Assembly (NCBI RefSeq): GCF_947072685.1
Contig: NZ_CAMTIK010000015.1
Coordinates: 1 to 44,958 of the forward strand
Origin: an uncultured Cetobacterium sp.
GTDB taxonomy: Bacteria; Fusobacteriota; Fusobacteriia; Fusobacteriales; Fusobacteriaceae
Length of the DNA: 44,958 bases
Direction of reading: 5' to 3'
Part shown: one piece after another, positions 33,710 through 41,856 of the stretch
Layout of the letters: each line of letters begins with the position of its first letter
How positions within the stretch are numbered: position 1 is the first letter of the stretch
Made by a program: the position numbers and the translations under genes
Notes under the pieces: generated by a model
What the model was told of the DNA's origin: nothing
What the model saw: only the letters and a program-made list of their open reading frames with translations
The model's database searches: none

Positions 33710-35078
33710 TTGTTTTCAAGTCCTCTTCTTTTTCTAAAGTTTTTAAGTTCAATAATTCTCGTTTGGTCATTATAAATGTAAGTACAGTAGAGAGTGCATC
33801 TGCACAGGGAACAGCCATCCAAACTCCTTTGACTCCCCATAGTTTTGAGAATAGCAAAACGATAGGGATTAAAAATATAAATTGTCTAGATAGACTTAAG
33901 AACATTGTGGTTTTAGGTTTTCCAATAGCTTGGAAATAAACAGCAGCAATTATTTGAAAACCAACAACAGGAAACATCAGTGTAAAAATTCTTAGTCCAT
34001 TCGACGCTGCTTTTAAAAGTTCTGGATTGTTGGTGAAAATAACTATAAAATATTTTGACAAAAATTGAATAGTTAAAAATCCAAGAGTAGAGATTGCGAC
34101 AGCACCTTTAACAGCTAATATAAAGGCTTCTCTAACTCGATGATAGTGTCTGGCTCCGTAGTTAAATCCAAGAATAGGTTGTACTCCCTGATTAATACCG
34201 AAGATAGGCATTAAAATGAAGGTGTTTACAGCATTTACAATAGTCATGGCTCCGACTGCGATATCACCACCATACTTCATAAGTGAACTATTTACAATTA
34301 GAGTAACAGCACTCGAACCCATTTGTAAAACGAAAGGACCAGCTCCTATGATAAAAATATTCTTAACTCTACTCCATTCAAGAATAAAATTTTTAGAATA
34401 GAGTTTGATTCCACTCCATTTGGATTTGAAATAGCAAAAGGTCCAAATAGCAGAAATTATTTGGGAGATAATAGTAGCGATAGCGGCCCCCTTAACTCCT
34501 AAATCCATCCAAAATATAAAGATAGGATCTAAAATTATATTTGTAATAGCTCCTAAGAGCAAAGTTATCATAGAAATTTTTGGATTTCCATCGGATCTAA
34601 CTGCGGCATTAGTTACGTAACCGACCATTAAAAAAGGGAATCCAAGTGCTACAATGGTAAGGTAATCTCTAGCATAAGGTTCTGTGATTGGACTCGTGCC
34701 CAGTTTTGTGATATAAAAATTCATTGTAAAAATAGTGACAAAAGTTAAAATAAGACCAAAAATAATTGCAAGAAAAGTAGCATTTCCTAGATATTTTTCT
34801 GCTAAATCTTTCTGTTTTTTACCTAAAGAAATAGAGATATTTGTAGCTCCACCCATTCCAATAAGAAGACAAAATCCAATAGAAATAATCATAATCGGAA
34901 AAACGACTCCAACCCCCGCGATAGCGTCAGCTCCAATTACTGGAATATTTCCGATGTAAATTCTGTCGACGATATTGTAGAGCGCGTTAACAAACATTCC
35001 TACCATAGCTGGTAGTGAGAATTTTAGTAAAAGTTTACTAATGGGTTCTTCGCCCATCTCTTTGTGTTTCTCTTTCAT
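33699..35078 (-). CDS. MATE-family efflux transporter (first of two)
   Basis: A 459-residue, 12-helix MATE exporter. Signature segments are FSLPAMVGMFVNALYNIVDRIYIG at the N-terminus, GMGGATNISISLG, and AVGAMTIVNAVNTFILMPIFGINQGVQPILGFNYG in the second half. It shares overall layout with the downstream copy, suggesting an old tandem duplication. It is divergent from a MocR-type regulator, 169 bp away, which could control it. Substrate unknown; in this configuration vitamin B6 compounds, amino acids or drugs are all possible. Confidence 0.92.
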   Translation of the reverse strand: MKEKHKEMGEEPISKLLLKFSLPAMVGMFVNALYNIVDRIYIGNIPVIGADAIAGVGVVFPIMIISIGFCLLIGMGGATNISISLGKKQKDLAEKYLGNATFLAIIFGLILTFVTIFTMNFYITKLGTSPITEPYARDYLTIVALGFPFLMVGYVTNAAVRSDGNPKISMITLLLGAITNIILDPIFIFWMDLGVKGAAIATIISQIISAIWTFCYFKSKWSGIKLYSKNFILEWSRVKNIFIIGAGPFVLQMGSSAVTLIVNSSLMKYGGDIAVGAMTIVNAVNTFILMPIFGINQGVQPILGFNYGARHYHRVREAFILAVKGAVAISTLGFLTIQFLSKYFIVIFTNNPELLKAASNGLRIFTLMFPVVGFQIIAAVYFQAIGKPKTTMFLSLSRQFIFLIPIVLLFSKLWGVKGVWMAVPCADALSTVLTFIMTKRELLNLKTLEKEEDLKTNVK

Positions 35079-35175
35079 TTACTCCCCCTGTTTCATTTTT
35101 AAAAGTAATTTATTAATTATTTATTATAGCTTAAAAGTCTAGGAAAATCAATTTTGTTTATATATAAATAAAGAA

Positions 35176-35204
35176 TTGGAATATGAATAAAATAGTAGTA
35201 TTAT
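35176..35204 (+). promoter_or_regulatory. Promoter of the MocR-type regulator gene
   Basis: TTGGAA, a 17-base spacer and TATTAT, 43 bases before the ATG at 35248, in the A/T-rich divergent region to the MATE operon. Confidence 0.6.
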
Positions 35205-35247
35205 ATATTATGAAAATTAAAGGCAGTTAATTAGAATAGAGGTGACT

Positions 35248-36705
35248 ATGTTAAAAATAAGTGTAAATATAAATAAAGATTCTAAAGAGACTATTTATTT
35301 ACAGATTTATAAAAATATAAAAAGACAAATATTAAATGGGAATGCAAAAAAAGGGGATAAATTACCATCGATAAGACAGGTCGCTATAAAATTAGACGTG
35401 AACCAAAATACAGTAATTCAGAGTTATAAGATGTTAGAGGAAAAAGGGTATATAAAGAAAATTTCAGGAAAAGGTTGTTTTGTAAATAGTGTTTCTGAAT
35501 TTCGAGTAGAAGAGAAAGAAATGCCACTGATTGAAAGTTTTAAATATGGCCAAATATCGGATGAGAATATCATTAACTTTTATAATGGAACACCTCATCC
35601 AAGTTGTTTTCCTGTTGAGATATATAACAATCTAGTAAATGAGATTTTAAAAAAATATGGAGGAGATATCTTTCAATATCAAAGTATTCAAGGAGTTGAT
35701 AGTTTGAGAGAGCTTTTAGCTGAAGAGTTTGAGAAAGAGGATATTTTTATAAAGAAGGAAAGCATTCAAATAACTTCAGGGACTCAGCAAGCTTTGGATA
35801 TAGTGATAAAACTTTTTTCTAAAGATATTCGACCTACCGTAGCTTTATCTGACCCAACTTATCCAAATGCTTTAAATATATTTAAGGGATGGTGTAATAC
35901 AAAAACTTTGGATATAAAAAATGACGGTTGGGATATGGATGAATTTGAAAAACTACTTAAAGAGGAAAGAATAGACTTTGTGTATGAAATTATAAACTTT
36001 CAAAATCCTACCGGAGTAACTTGGAGTTTGGAAAAAAGAAAAAAAATGCTGGAACTTGCAGAAAAATATAGATTTTATATAGTTGAAGATGATAGTTTTT
36101 CTGATTTTTATTATGACTCTGAAAAGCCTAAAACATTGAAAAGTTTGGATAAAACAGGAAAAGAAAGAGTGATCTATATAAAAACATACTCAAAAATATT
36201 GATGCCAGGAATAGGGCTTGCTGCAATGATTGTTCCTGAAAAATTAATACAAAACATTTTATTAATAAAATATGGATTGGACACAACAACCTCTGGTTTA
36301 AATCAAAAAATATTGGAAAAATTTATATCTAGAGGCTACTTAGAGGAGCATTTATATAGATTGAGAAGTGAGTTTAAAGAGAAGCAAAAATTGTGCATAG
36401 ACATGCTTGAAGAGCTTCCTAATTTAGAGATAATGTATAAACCAAAAGGTGGTTTTTTTATTTGGATTAAGCTATCTGAGAATATAGATGGCGAAAAATT
36501 TTATAAAAAGTCTAAGGAAAAAGGTGTTGCTCTTTTACCAGGTGCAGTGTTTTATAGTGATAAAAGAGATGTCTGTAAGATAAGATTGAGCTTTATATCT
36601 CCATCCCTAAATGAAATAAGGTTAGGTATGGAGATATTAAAAGAATTGTTACTTGCTTCTGTGGTGGAAGATTCTAAAACAAGTTGTAATCAGTATGATA
36701 CCTAG
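35248..36705 (+). CDS. MocR/GabR-type regulator (GntR DNA-binding domain fused to aminotransferase)
   Basis: A 485-residue transcription factor. The N-terminal winged helix of GntR type spans about residues 15-80 (KLPSIRQVAIKLDVNQNTVIQSYKMLEEKG). A class I aminotransferase fold follows from about 110, with PLP contacts SGTQQALD, NFQNPTG and VEDDSF and the Schiff-base Lys in KTYSKILMPG (Lys316). Such proteins sense PLP or amino compounds. ATG 35248 is favoured over a GTG two codons upstream, which is part of the GAGGTG site. It is divergent from the MATE pair, a likely target. Its last 19 codons overlap the convergent exporter gene. Confidence 0.93.
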   Translation: MLKISVNINKDSKETIYLQIYKNIKRQILNGNAKKGDKLPSIRQVAIKLDVNQNTVIQSYKMLEEKGYIKKISGKGCFVNSVSEFRVEEKEMPLIESFKYGQISDENIINFYNGTPHPSCFPVEIYNNLVNEILKKYGGDIFQYQSIQGVDSLRELLAEEFEKEDIFIKKESIQITSGTQQALDIVIKLFSKDIRPTVALSDPTYPNALNIFKGWCNTKTLDIKNDGWDMDEFEKLLKEERIDFVYEIINFQNPTGVTWSLEKRKKMLELAEKYRFYIVEDDSFSDFYYDSEKPKTLKSLDKTGKERVIYIKTYSKILMPGIGLAAMIVPEKLIQNILLIKYGLDTTTSGLNQKILEKFISRGYLEEHLYRLRSEFKEKQKLCIDMLEELPNLEIMYKPKGGFFIWIKLSENIDGEKFYKKSKEKGVALLPGAVFYSDKRDVCKIRLSFISPSLNEIRLGMEILKELLLASVVEDSKTSCNQYDT

Positions 36706-37077
36706 TGCCATAGAGCCTGCAATGATAGATGTTTCCATACCTTTTAACATTGACTCCTGATAATTATTTTCGATCAAGTAGAGCATAGTGTAGTATACTC
36801 CCCCCCCTGGCGCCATGGGAATAAGAGCTGCAATAAGAAGAGTTGGAACTGTAGTCTTAAGCTTTTTTGCCATAACTTCTGAATAAAAAGCTGTTATAGC
36901 GGTAGCTAAAAGATAACATGTGGAATAGGAATATCCCTTTTCAGTAAAAAGAAGATAGAAGAACCAACTTATAGCCCCACCAATTCCGGAATAAAAAATC
37001 AATTTTCCTCGAACATTAAAAATTATCGCAAAACTAGCGGTTATAAAAAAAGCGAATAAAACTTCTAAAAAAAACAT
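36649..37077 (-). CDS. Threonine/serine exporter-type subunit, YjjB/ThrE C-terminal half (DUF3815)
   Basis: A 142-residue inner membrane protein with about four or five helices. The conserved PMAPGGGVYYTML segment (about residues 86-98) is typical of the YjjB/DUF3815 half of ThrE transporters. Its start overlaps the stop of the partner gene by one base (TAATG), and GGAGG lies 5 bases before the ATG, so the two halves are made together. In Escherichia coli the YjjP-YjjB pair exports succinate; related single-chain ThrE exports threonine and serine. The 3' end overlaps the convergent MocR gene by 57 bp. Confidence 0.9.
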   Translation of the reverse strand: MFFLEVLFAFFITASFAIIFNVRGKLIFYSGIGGAISWFFYLLFTEKGYSYSTCYLLATAITAFYSEVMAKKLKTTVPTLLIAALIPMAPGGGVYYTMLYLIENNYQESMLKGMETSIIAGSMALGIILITTCFRIFHHRSK

Positions 37078-37850
37078 TATAATCCTCCAAAATTAAAAAA
37101 AAGTTTAATTATTAAACCTGCTCCAATAGCTATGGACCCACCAATCATAAGAACTTCCATGGCTCTGGATGTCCCAGAAACCAAATCTCCGGCTATTATA
37201 TCTCTGATAGAATTTATAAAAGAAACTCCAGGAACTAGAAGCATCAATGCGGATATAATACTTATAGAAGGATTTGTGATAATGCCTGCTACATAGAAAA
37301 GGTTTGAAACTAGAGCACATATAGCTCCAGATATAAGATTGATAAAAAAGCTATTTAATTTTAATCCGGAAATAATATAACTGAAAAGTGATACTAAAGC
37401 TCCGGAAATAAAAGCGGCTGCAAAGTCATGAGAGTTTCCTTTAAAGGATAATACAAAGCAAGCACCACCAAGGGCAGATGCTAGAAAATTCATACCAAAT
37501 CCATAAGGTTGAGATCTATCTATTGCCTCTAATTTTTCTTTTAAAGTTTGGAAAGAGTAACTGTCGATATCGTTTAAAACGCCGTGTACTTGGTGTATCT
37601 TGTCCAAATTAGTGGATCTGGAGTTGATCCGTTCCACCAAGGAAAAGACTTCTCCATTAGAATTTTTACCAGAAACAATGATGCAGGTCAATGTGGCAAA
37701 GCAATCAATTTTTAAGTTGAAATATTCTCCAACTTTATTGATTGTGTCTTCAACTCTATAAACTTCTCCACCACTTGTGAGTATTATTTTTCCGGCGGAT
37801 GTTGCTAGTTGAAGAACGTGGTGTTCTGAAAATAAGTGTTTTTTTATCAT
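37077..37850 (-). CDS. Threonine/serine exporter-type subunit, YjjP/ThrE N-terminal half (DUF1212)
   Basis: A 257-residue protein with a soluble N-terminal part and about five helices. The soluble part shows the DUF1212 signature SGGEVYRVEDTINKVGEYF, the FATLTCIIVSG strand and RINSRSTNLDKIHQV. The membrane part holds GFGMNFLASALGGACFVL and ends with DIIAGDLVSGTSRAMEVLMIGGSIAIG. The ATG at 37850 has CAGGAGAAA before it; an upstream start adding 16 residues lacks one. Together with the overlapping YjjB-type gene it forms one transporter. Direction of transport and substrate are inferred from the family. Confidence 0.9.
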   Translation of the reverse strand: MIKKHLFSEHHVLQLATSAGKIILTSGGEVYRVEDTINKVGEYFNLKIDCFATLTCIIVSGKNSNGEVFSLVERINSRSTNLDKIHQVHGVLNDIDSYSFQTLKEKLEAIDRSQPYGFGMNFLASALGGACFVLSFKGNSHDFAAAFISGALVSLFSYIISGLKLNSFFINLISGAICALVSNLFYVAGIITNPSISIISALMLLVPGVSFINSIRDIIAGDLVSGTSRAMEVLMIGGSIAIGAGLIIKLFFNFGGL

Positions 37851-37951
37851 AAGTTTCTCCTGTTGAATAAAAGTAAAAAATACATTTAATATTATCATTA
37901 AAGCTTTAAAAAAGCAATAATGACATTTTTTTTAAAAAATAAAAAATGTTG

Positions 37952-37980
37952 TTGACATATTGTAAAAAAAATGGTATTAT
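37952..37980 (+). promoter_or_regulatory. Consensus promoter of the Leu-Tyr-Thr tRNA cluster
   Basis: TTGACA, a 17-base spacer ending in ATGG, and TATTAT, 29 bases before the first tRNA. Confidence 0.9.
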
Positions 37981-38009
37981 TATTTTGTTCGCAACAAGAT
38001 GTTGAAAAC

Positions 38010-38097
38010 GCCTGGGTGGCGGAATAGGTAGACGCACAGGACTTAAAATCCTGAGCTATCTGATAGCGTGCCGGTTCGATTCCGGCCCCAGGCACCA
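38010..38097 (+). tRNA. tRNA-Leu (UAA)
   Basis: Class II tRNA with a long variable arm. Acceptor GCCTGGG/CCCAGGC, anticodon loop CTTAAAA giving TAA, T-loop TTCGATT, CCA encoded. An identical 5' part recurs at 44904. Confidence 0.96.
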
Positions 38098-38102
38098 TAT
38101 GT

Positions 38103-38187
38103 GGTGAGGTTCCCGAGCGGCCAAAGGGATCAGACTGTAAATCTGACGGCTCTGCCTTCGAAGGTTCGAATCCTTCTCTCACCACCA
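38103..38187 (+). tRNA. tRNA-Tyr (GUA)
   Basis: Class II tRNA. Acceptor GGTGAGG/TCTCACC (one G-U), anticodon loop CTGTAAA giving GTA, long variable arm and encoded CCA. Confidence 0.95.
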
Positions 38188-38202
38188 TTAATTTAATAAA
38201 AA

Positions 38203-38278
<76 letters not shown>

Positions 38279-38286
38279 TATAAAAA

Positions 38287-38320
38287 CATCAAAATCCTTT
38301 TTTTAAAAGGTTTTTTTTAT
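38287..38320 (+). terminator. Terminator of the Leu-Tyr-Thr cluster
   Basis: CCTTTT pairs with AAAAGG around TTT, followed by TTTTTTTTATTTTTT. The stem is short but the T-run is strong. Confidence 0.65.
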
Positions 38321-38352
38321 TTTTTGTAGAATTTAAGTGATTAGCTGAATGG

Positions 38353-38391
38353 TTATAAAAAAAGATCCATGGAGTTATTCCATAGATCTTT
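38353..38391 (-). terminator. Terminator of the transporter-amidohydrolase operon
   Basis: On the minus strand AAAGATCTATGGA pairs with TCCATGGATCTTT (one G-U pair) and is followed by a run of Ts, 14 bases after the amidohydrolase stop. Confidence 0.82.
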
Positions 38392-38404
38392 AAATTCACT
38401 TTAC

Positions 38405-39571
38405 TTATATAGAAGTATTTAAGAAATCGATTGCATATTGAGCATAAAGAGCGGTTCCAATCTCTAGAGAGTCTTCATCTATGTTAAACTTCTCATGATG
38501 GTGAGGATAGTCAGCATTCTTTTTTGGATTTCTAGCTCCAACAAACGCTAGGACACCAGGTACTTTCTCTAAAAAATAGCAAAAGTCTTCTCCACCAGTA
38601 ATCTTTTCCATTTTTATGACTCCTTGTTTTCCTAAAAGCGTTTCAACAGATTTTGTAGCTATTTTAGAACAAGTGGAATCGTTTATGCAAGGAGCAGTTC
38701 CGTATACATAATCTAAAGTTCCTTTAGCTCTGTAGGTTTCGCATGTCCCCTTTAAAACTCTTTCTAAAATATGTTTAAAATTATTCCTTACTTCAGGATT
38801 GAAAGCACGTGTAGTCCCATCTAAAATAGCTTGATTTGCAATTACGTTGAATCTAGTTCCAGAAGAAAAAGCTCCAACAGTAACAACAGCAGCTTCAAGA
38901 GGACTAATTTCTCGACTTACAATAGCCTGCAAATTCATAACTAGTGCTGATCCAACAACAACAGAATCTACTGTTTGGTGAGGGAGAGAGCCATGTCCAC
39001 CTTTTCCATTGATAGTTATTTTAAAGATATCTGCCGAGGCCATTCTAGGGCCCTCTTCAACAGATACGGTACCAATAGGAAGATCACTCCAAAGATGTAT
39101 ACCAAAACATCCATCTACATTTTCTAAAGGTTCTTCTTCAATCATTTTTAGTGCTCCTTGAGCAATCTCTTCAGCGGGCTGAAAATATAGTTTAACTGTT
39201 CCATCTATTTTTTGTTGTATATCCTTTAAAATTCTTGCTGCTCCTAAAAGCATAGAGGTATGACCATCATGAGCACAAGCGTGCATAACACCTTTATTTA
39301 AAGATGAATAATCTACACCAGTGCATTCCTGAACCTGAAGAGCATCCATATCAGCTCTTAATACAATTGTTTTTCCGGATTTATTTCCGCAAATAGTCGC
39401 AATAACTCCAGTTTTAGCGACTATTTTAAAAGGAATATCCATTTTAAGCAGCTCCTCTTGAATTCTTTTGCAAGTCCTAAACTCTTGGAAGCTTGGTTCT
39501 GGATGTTGATGGAAATCTCTTCTCAATTCAATAACATAATCTTTGTATTTTTTAGCAAAATTCTTTATCAT
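38405..39571 (-). CDS. M20-family amidohydrolase (hippurate / N-acyl amino acid hydrolase type)
   Basis: A 388-residue dinuclear metal hydrolase of the M20D group, which removes acyl groups from amino acids. Metal and catalytic positions are visible: ADMDAL (74-76 region), HACAHDGHTSML with Cys99 and His101, PAEEIAQGA (the catalytic and metal Glu pair), and a late His in PHHHEKF. The IHLWSDLPIGTV and GRGGHGSLP-like GKGGHGSLPHQ segments match the dimerisation domain. It follows the transporter gene by 16 bp in one operon, with GGAGG before the ATG. The arrangement suggests uptake and deacylation of an N-acyl amino acid or peptide. Substrate inferred. Confidence 0.93.
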   Translation of the reverse strand: MIKNFAKKYKDYVIELRRDFHQHPEPSFQEFRTCKRIQEELLKMDIPFKIVAKTGVIATICGNKSGKTIVLRADMDALQVQECTGVDYSSLNKGVMHACAHDGHTSMLLGAARILKDIQQKIDGTVKLYFQPAEEIAQGALKMIEEEPLENVDGCFGIHLWSDLPIGTVSVEEGPRMASADIFKITINGKGGHGSLPHQTVDSVVVGSALVMNLQAIVSREISPLEAAVVTVGAFSSGTRFNVIANQAILDGTTRAFNPEVRNNFKHILERVLKGTCETYRAKGTLDYVYGTAPCINDSTCSKIATKSVETLLGKQGVIKMEKITGGEDFCYFLEKVPGVLAFVGARNPKKNADYPHHHEKFNIDEDSLEIGTALYAQYAIDFLNTSI

Positions 39572-39587
39572 TTAAATTCCTCCGTTA

Positions 39588-40760
39588 TTATAATAAATTA
39601 ACAAAAATACCTGCGATGATAACTGAAACGATTGTAACAGAAGTAAATCCTCCGACTAACATTTTCGGAAGCATTCGATTTGTTAAAAATTCAATTTCTT
39701 CGTCATTTTTTCCTAATGCTTTTATAGTTTCAGTAGTAATTGCAAAATTAGCAGGGAAACCATAAAGAGCATTTAGAGCTATAGCAAATGACATAGGAAT
39801 TGATTCTTTTAAAATTTTTCCTAAAAACATAGAGAAAACAGCCATACCTATAACTCCAAAACCAATAATTCCAATAAAAGGAATCATTAATTCTTGTAGC
39901 ATTTGAGGAGTGGCTTTAGACAGACCACCAAAAATAAAAGCCATAAGTCCAGTCATATAAAACCCGAAAGTTCCAGAAACATTAAGAGGTTTTCTTTCTA
40001 TAAAACCACTTTCAGCTCCAATAACTCCAACAACTAGACAAAGAACATATCTTGAAACTGTTTCACCAGTGGATTCAGCTATGAATACACTTATTCCTGA
40101 GAGGATTGCAAGTTTTAGGAGTACTATATATGTAGTTTGGTATTCTTTAGGGAGAGGTGGTATCAGTTTTTTCTTTTTTTCATCAATTATTTCAAATCTA
40201 CCTAAATCTTCAATAGTTCCACTTCTAAATTTAGTGATCAATTTGCTTCCTTCCATTCTAAGAGCAATAGAGGTTAAAGGATAACCTACAAACCCTTGCA
40301 TAACGTACATAACAACTGCCAAAACTGCAAGATGGGTTAATCCTTTAGCTGTTGCTGCTTCAGACATGATTATTGAAGCTACAACTCCGCCGGTAAGAGG
40401 AGGAGTTGCAATAACAAGCATTTCCCAAGAAAAAAATAATCGTCCTAAAAATAAAGTCCCAAAACAAACACCCAAAATTCCAGCAGATGCTATACAAAAA
40501 GATTTCCACTGTTGTGCTAGCTCTTTTAAACTTAGCATAGTACCGAGATGAGTTACCAAAAATAGCATAGATATTACAACAATAGGATTAACAAATCCGG
40601 CAAGTTCTAAAATATTAGCTGGAAAAATTGTCCAATATCCTAAAAGAAAGATAATGGCAGTTATAAAAACAGATGGAACGAGGGCCTTTGTTTTTATAGA
40701 GACGACCTCTCCTAAAGATAGTGCTATTAGAATACAAATGATTGATGTGGTTAAACTCAT
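39588..40760 (-). CDS. Polytopic membrane transporter of uncertain family
   Basis: A 390-residue inner membrane protein with about ten helices in two halves and a charged central loop (residues about 178-205, KFRSGTIEDLGRFEIIDEKK). Repeated Gly-rich helix breaks (PPLTGGVVASIIMSEAAT in the first half and NALYGFPANFAIT in the second) resemble the inverted-repeat layout of GltS and related carboxylate carriers, but I do not recognise the family with certainty. The operon with an M20 amidohydrolase suggests import of N-acyl amino acids or dipeptides. GGGAGG precedes the ATG, and its promoter region carries a repeated motif. Confidence 0.78.
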   Translation of the reverse strand: MSLTTSIICILIALSLGEVVSIKTKALVPSVFITAIIFLLGYWTIFPANILELAGFVNPIVVISMLFLVTHLGTMLSLKELAQQWKSFCIASAGILGVCFGTLFLGRLFFSWEMLVIATPPLTGGVVASIIMSEAATAKGLTHLAVLAVVMYVMQGFVGYPLTSIALRMEGSKLITKFRSGTIEDLGRFEIIDEKKKKLIPPLPKEYQTTYIVLLKLAILSGISVFIAESTGETVSRYVLCLVVGVIGAESGFIERKPLNVSGTFGFYMTGLMAFIFGGLSKATPQMLQELMIPFIGIIGFGVIGMAVFSMFLGKILKESIPMSFAIALNALYGFPANFAITTETIKALGKNDEEIEFLTNRMLPKMLVGGFTSVTIVSVIIAGIFVNLL

Positions 40761-40793
40761 AATACCTCCCAGTAAAAAATATGTTATTTAATG

Positions 40794-40828
40794 TACTTAA
40801 AAAATAGTACTTTATTACTTAAAAATAG
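40794..40828. repeat. Two direct repeats in the transporter leader
   Basis: TACTTAAAAAATAG (40794-40807) and TACTTAAAAATAG (40816-40828) are spaced 22 bases apart, about two helical turns, between the promoter and the ATG of the transporter-amidohydrolase operon. This may be a regulator binding pair, or chance in A/T-rich DNA. Confidence 0.45.
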
Positions 40829-40845
40829 AACAAATTATTTGTAGT

Positions 40846-40873
40846 ATTATAGCAGTTAAAAAATAAAAGTCAA
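40846..40873 (-). promoter_or_regulatory. Promoter of the transporter-amidohydrolase operon
   Basis: TTGACT, a 16-base spacer and an extended -10 TGCTATAAT on the minus strand. Confidence 0.75.
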
Positions 40874-40901
40874 CAAAAAAATAAATTACTTGAGATAGAA
40901 G

Positions 40902-40930
40902 TTGAATAGTTTTTTTCAAAATGTTAGAAT
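40902..40930 (+). promoter_or_regulatory. Promoter of the META-NlpC lipoprotein pair
   Basis: TTGAAT, a 17-base spacer and TAGAAT with an upstream TG (extended -10), 46 bases before the ATG at 40977. Confidence 0.65.
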
Positions 40931-40976
40931 AAGGCATCAATTCTATTGATAATAAATTAATAAAAGAGGTGAAAAA

Positions 40977-41363
40977 ATGAAAAAAATGATTTTGTTCGTA
41001 ATTACGAGTTTAATGTTTGGAGGATGTTTTGGAAAGGGAGAGGATATATCTTCTAGGGTGCTTGGAAACACATATATATTACAAAAGGTTGTTGATGGAA
41101 GCGAAATAGATATAACTTTTGAAAAGGAGAGGTTATCTGGAAAAGCTGGAGTAAACAACTATTTTGCAGGTTATAAAATTGATGGACAAACGATTAAAGT
41201 TGAAGCTATTGGGGCAACAAGAATGATGGGACCAGAAGTATTAATGGTGCAAGAGCAAGAGTACTTAAAAAACTTGAATGAAGCTAAAAAAATTGAAGTA
41301 ACCGAAAAAGGAATTGTAATAACTACAACCTCTGGAGTAGAGTTAGATTTTGATAAAAAATAA
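40977..41363 (+). CDS. META-domain (HslJ-like) lipoprotein
   Basis: A 128-residue outer-envelope lipoprotein. The signal peptide ends at lipobox FGGC (Cys17). The mature part is a META/DUF306 domain: a GNTYILQKVVDGSEIDITFE strand, SGKAGVNNYFAGYKIDG (the conserved SGxxGCNxxxGxY-type motif, with Val in place of Cys), then ATRMMGPEVLMVQEQEYL. In Escherichia coli the related HslJ contributes to novobiocin resistance and heat response; the role here is unknown. GAGGTG precedes the ATG. It overlaps the next gene by 14 bases and is co-transcribed with it. Confidence 0.88.
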   Translation: MKKMILFVITSLMFGGCFGKGEDISSRVLGNTYILQKVVDGSEIDITFEKERLSGKAGVNNYFAGYKIDGQTIKVEAIGATRMMGPEVLMVQEQEYLKNLNEAKKIEVTEKGIVITTTSGVELDFDKK

Positions 41364-41820
41364 GAAAAAAATAGTCTTTTTACTTTTGCTAGTATTAATT
41401 TTTGTTACAGGGTGCTCATCAGCAAGAATAAGTGAAAAAGAAAGAGCTAAAAGAACAGGAGAGATAACTCGTTTTTATAGGGTCTGGAAAGGGACTCCTT
41501 ATAGATTGGGAGGGACAACTAAAAAAGGTGTGGATTGCTCGGCTCTTGTTCAGAATCTATATAGAGATAGATTTGAAAAAAAACTTCCAAGAACAACTAA
41601 GAAAATGGCTGAAGAGGGAGAGAAAGTTAAAGATCGTAGTGAGTGGGAAGTTGGAGATTTAGTGTTTTTTAGGATTGGTTGGAAAAAAACCCGACATGTA
41701 GGAGTTTATCTAGGAAATAACAGATTTTTACACGCCTCCACCTCTAGAGGAGTTATTATATCGACAATGGACTCGTATTGGGTTGGGCATTTTTGGCAAG
41801 TTAGAAAAATATTGGAATAA
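41350..41820 (+). CDS. NlpC/P60-family peptidoglycan endopeptidase lipoprotein
   Basis: A 156-residue cell-wall hydrolase related to Spr/NlpC that cuts D-glutamyl-diaminopimelate-type cross-links. The signal peptide ends at VTGC (Cys22). The catalytic Cys63 is in GVDCSALVQ, His116 in RHVGVYLG and the third polar residue His128 in RFLHAS. A TTG start inside the end of the META gene is the only plausible start giving a complete signal peptide; its ribosome binding site is weak, so translation probably depends on coupling. The protein would be anchored in the outer membrane facing the wall. A terminator follows. Confidence 0.9.
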   Translation: MIKNKKKIVFLLLLVLIFVTGCSSARISEKERAKRTGEITRFYRVWKGTPYRLGGTTKKGVDCSALVQNLYRDRFEKKLPRTTKKMAEEGEKVKDRSEWEVGDLVFFRIGWKKTRHVGVYLGNNRFLHASTSRGVIISTMDSYWVGHFWQVRKILE

Positions 41821-41824
41821 ATAA

Positions 41825-41856
41825 AAAAATGTGGAGTTTAAATACTCCACATTTTT
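41825..41856. terminator. Bidirectional terminator
   Basis: AAAAATGTGGAGT pairs with ACTCCACATTTTT around TTAAAT, between convergent genes. Confidence 0.9.

Noticed and set aside
37898-38188. 96-codon minus-strand frame beginning MVVREGFEPSKAEPSDLQ
   Set aside because: It is the antisense of tRNA-Leu and tRNA-Tyr; this peptide type is a well-known false annotation over tRNA genes.
40977-41158. Minus-strand frame opposite the META lipoprotein
   Set aside because: Shadow of a gene with a clear lipobox and META motif.
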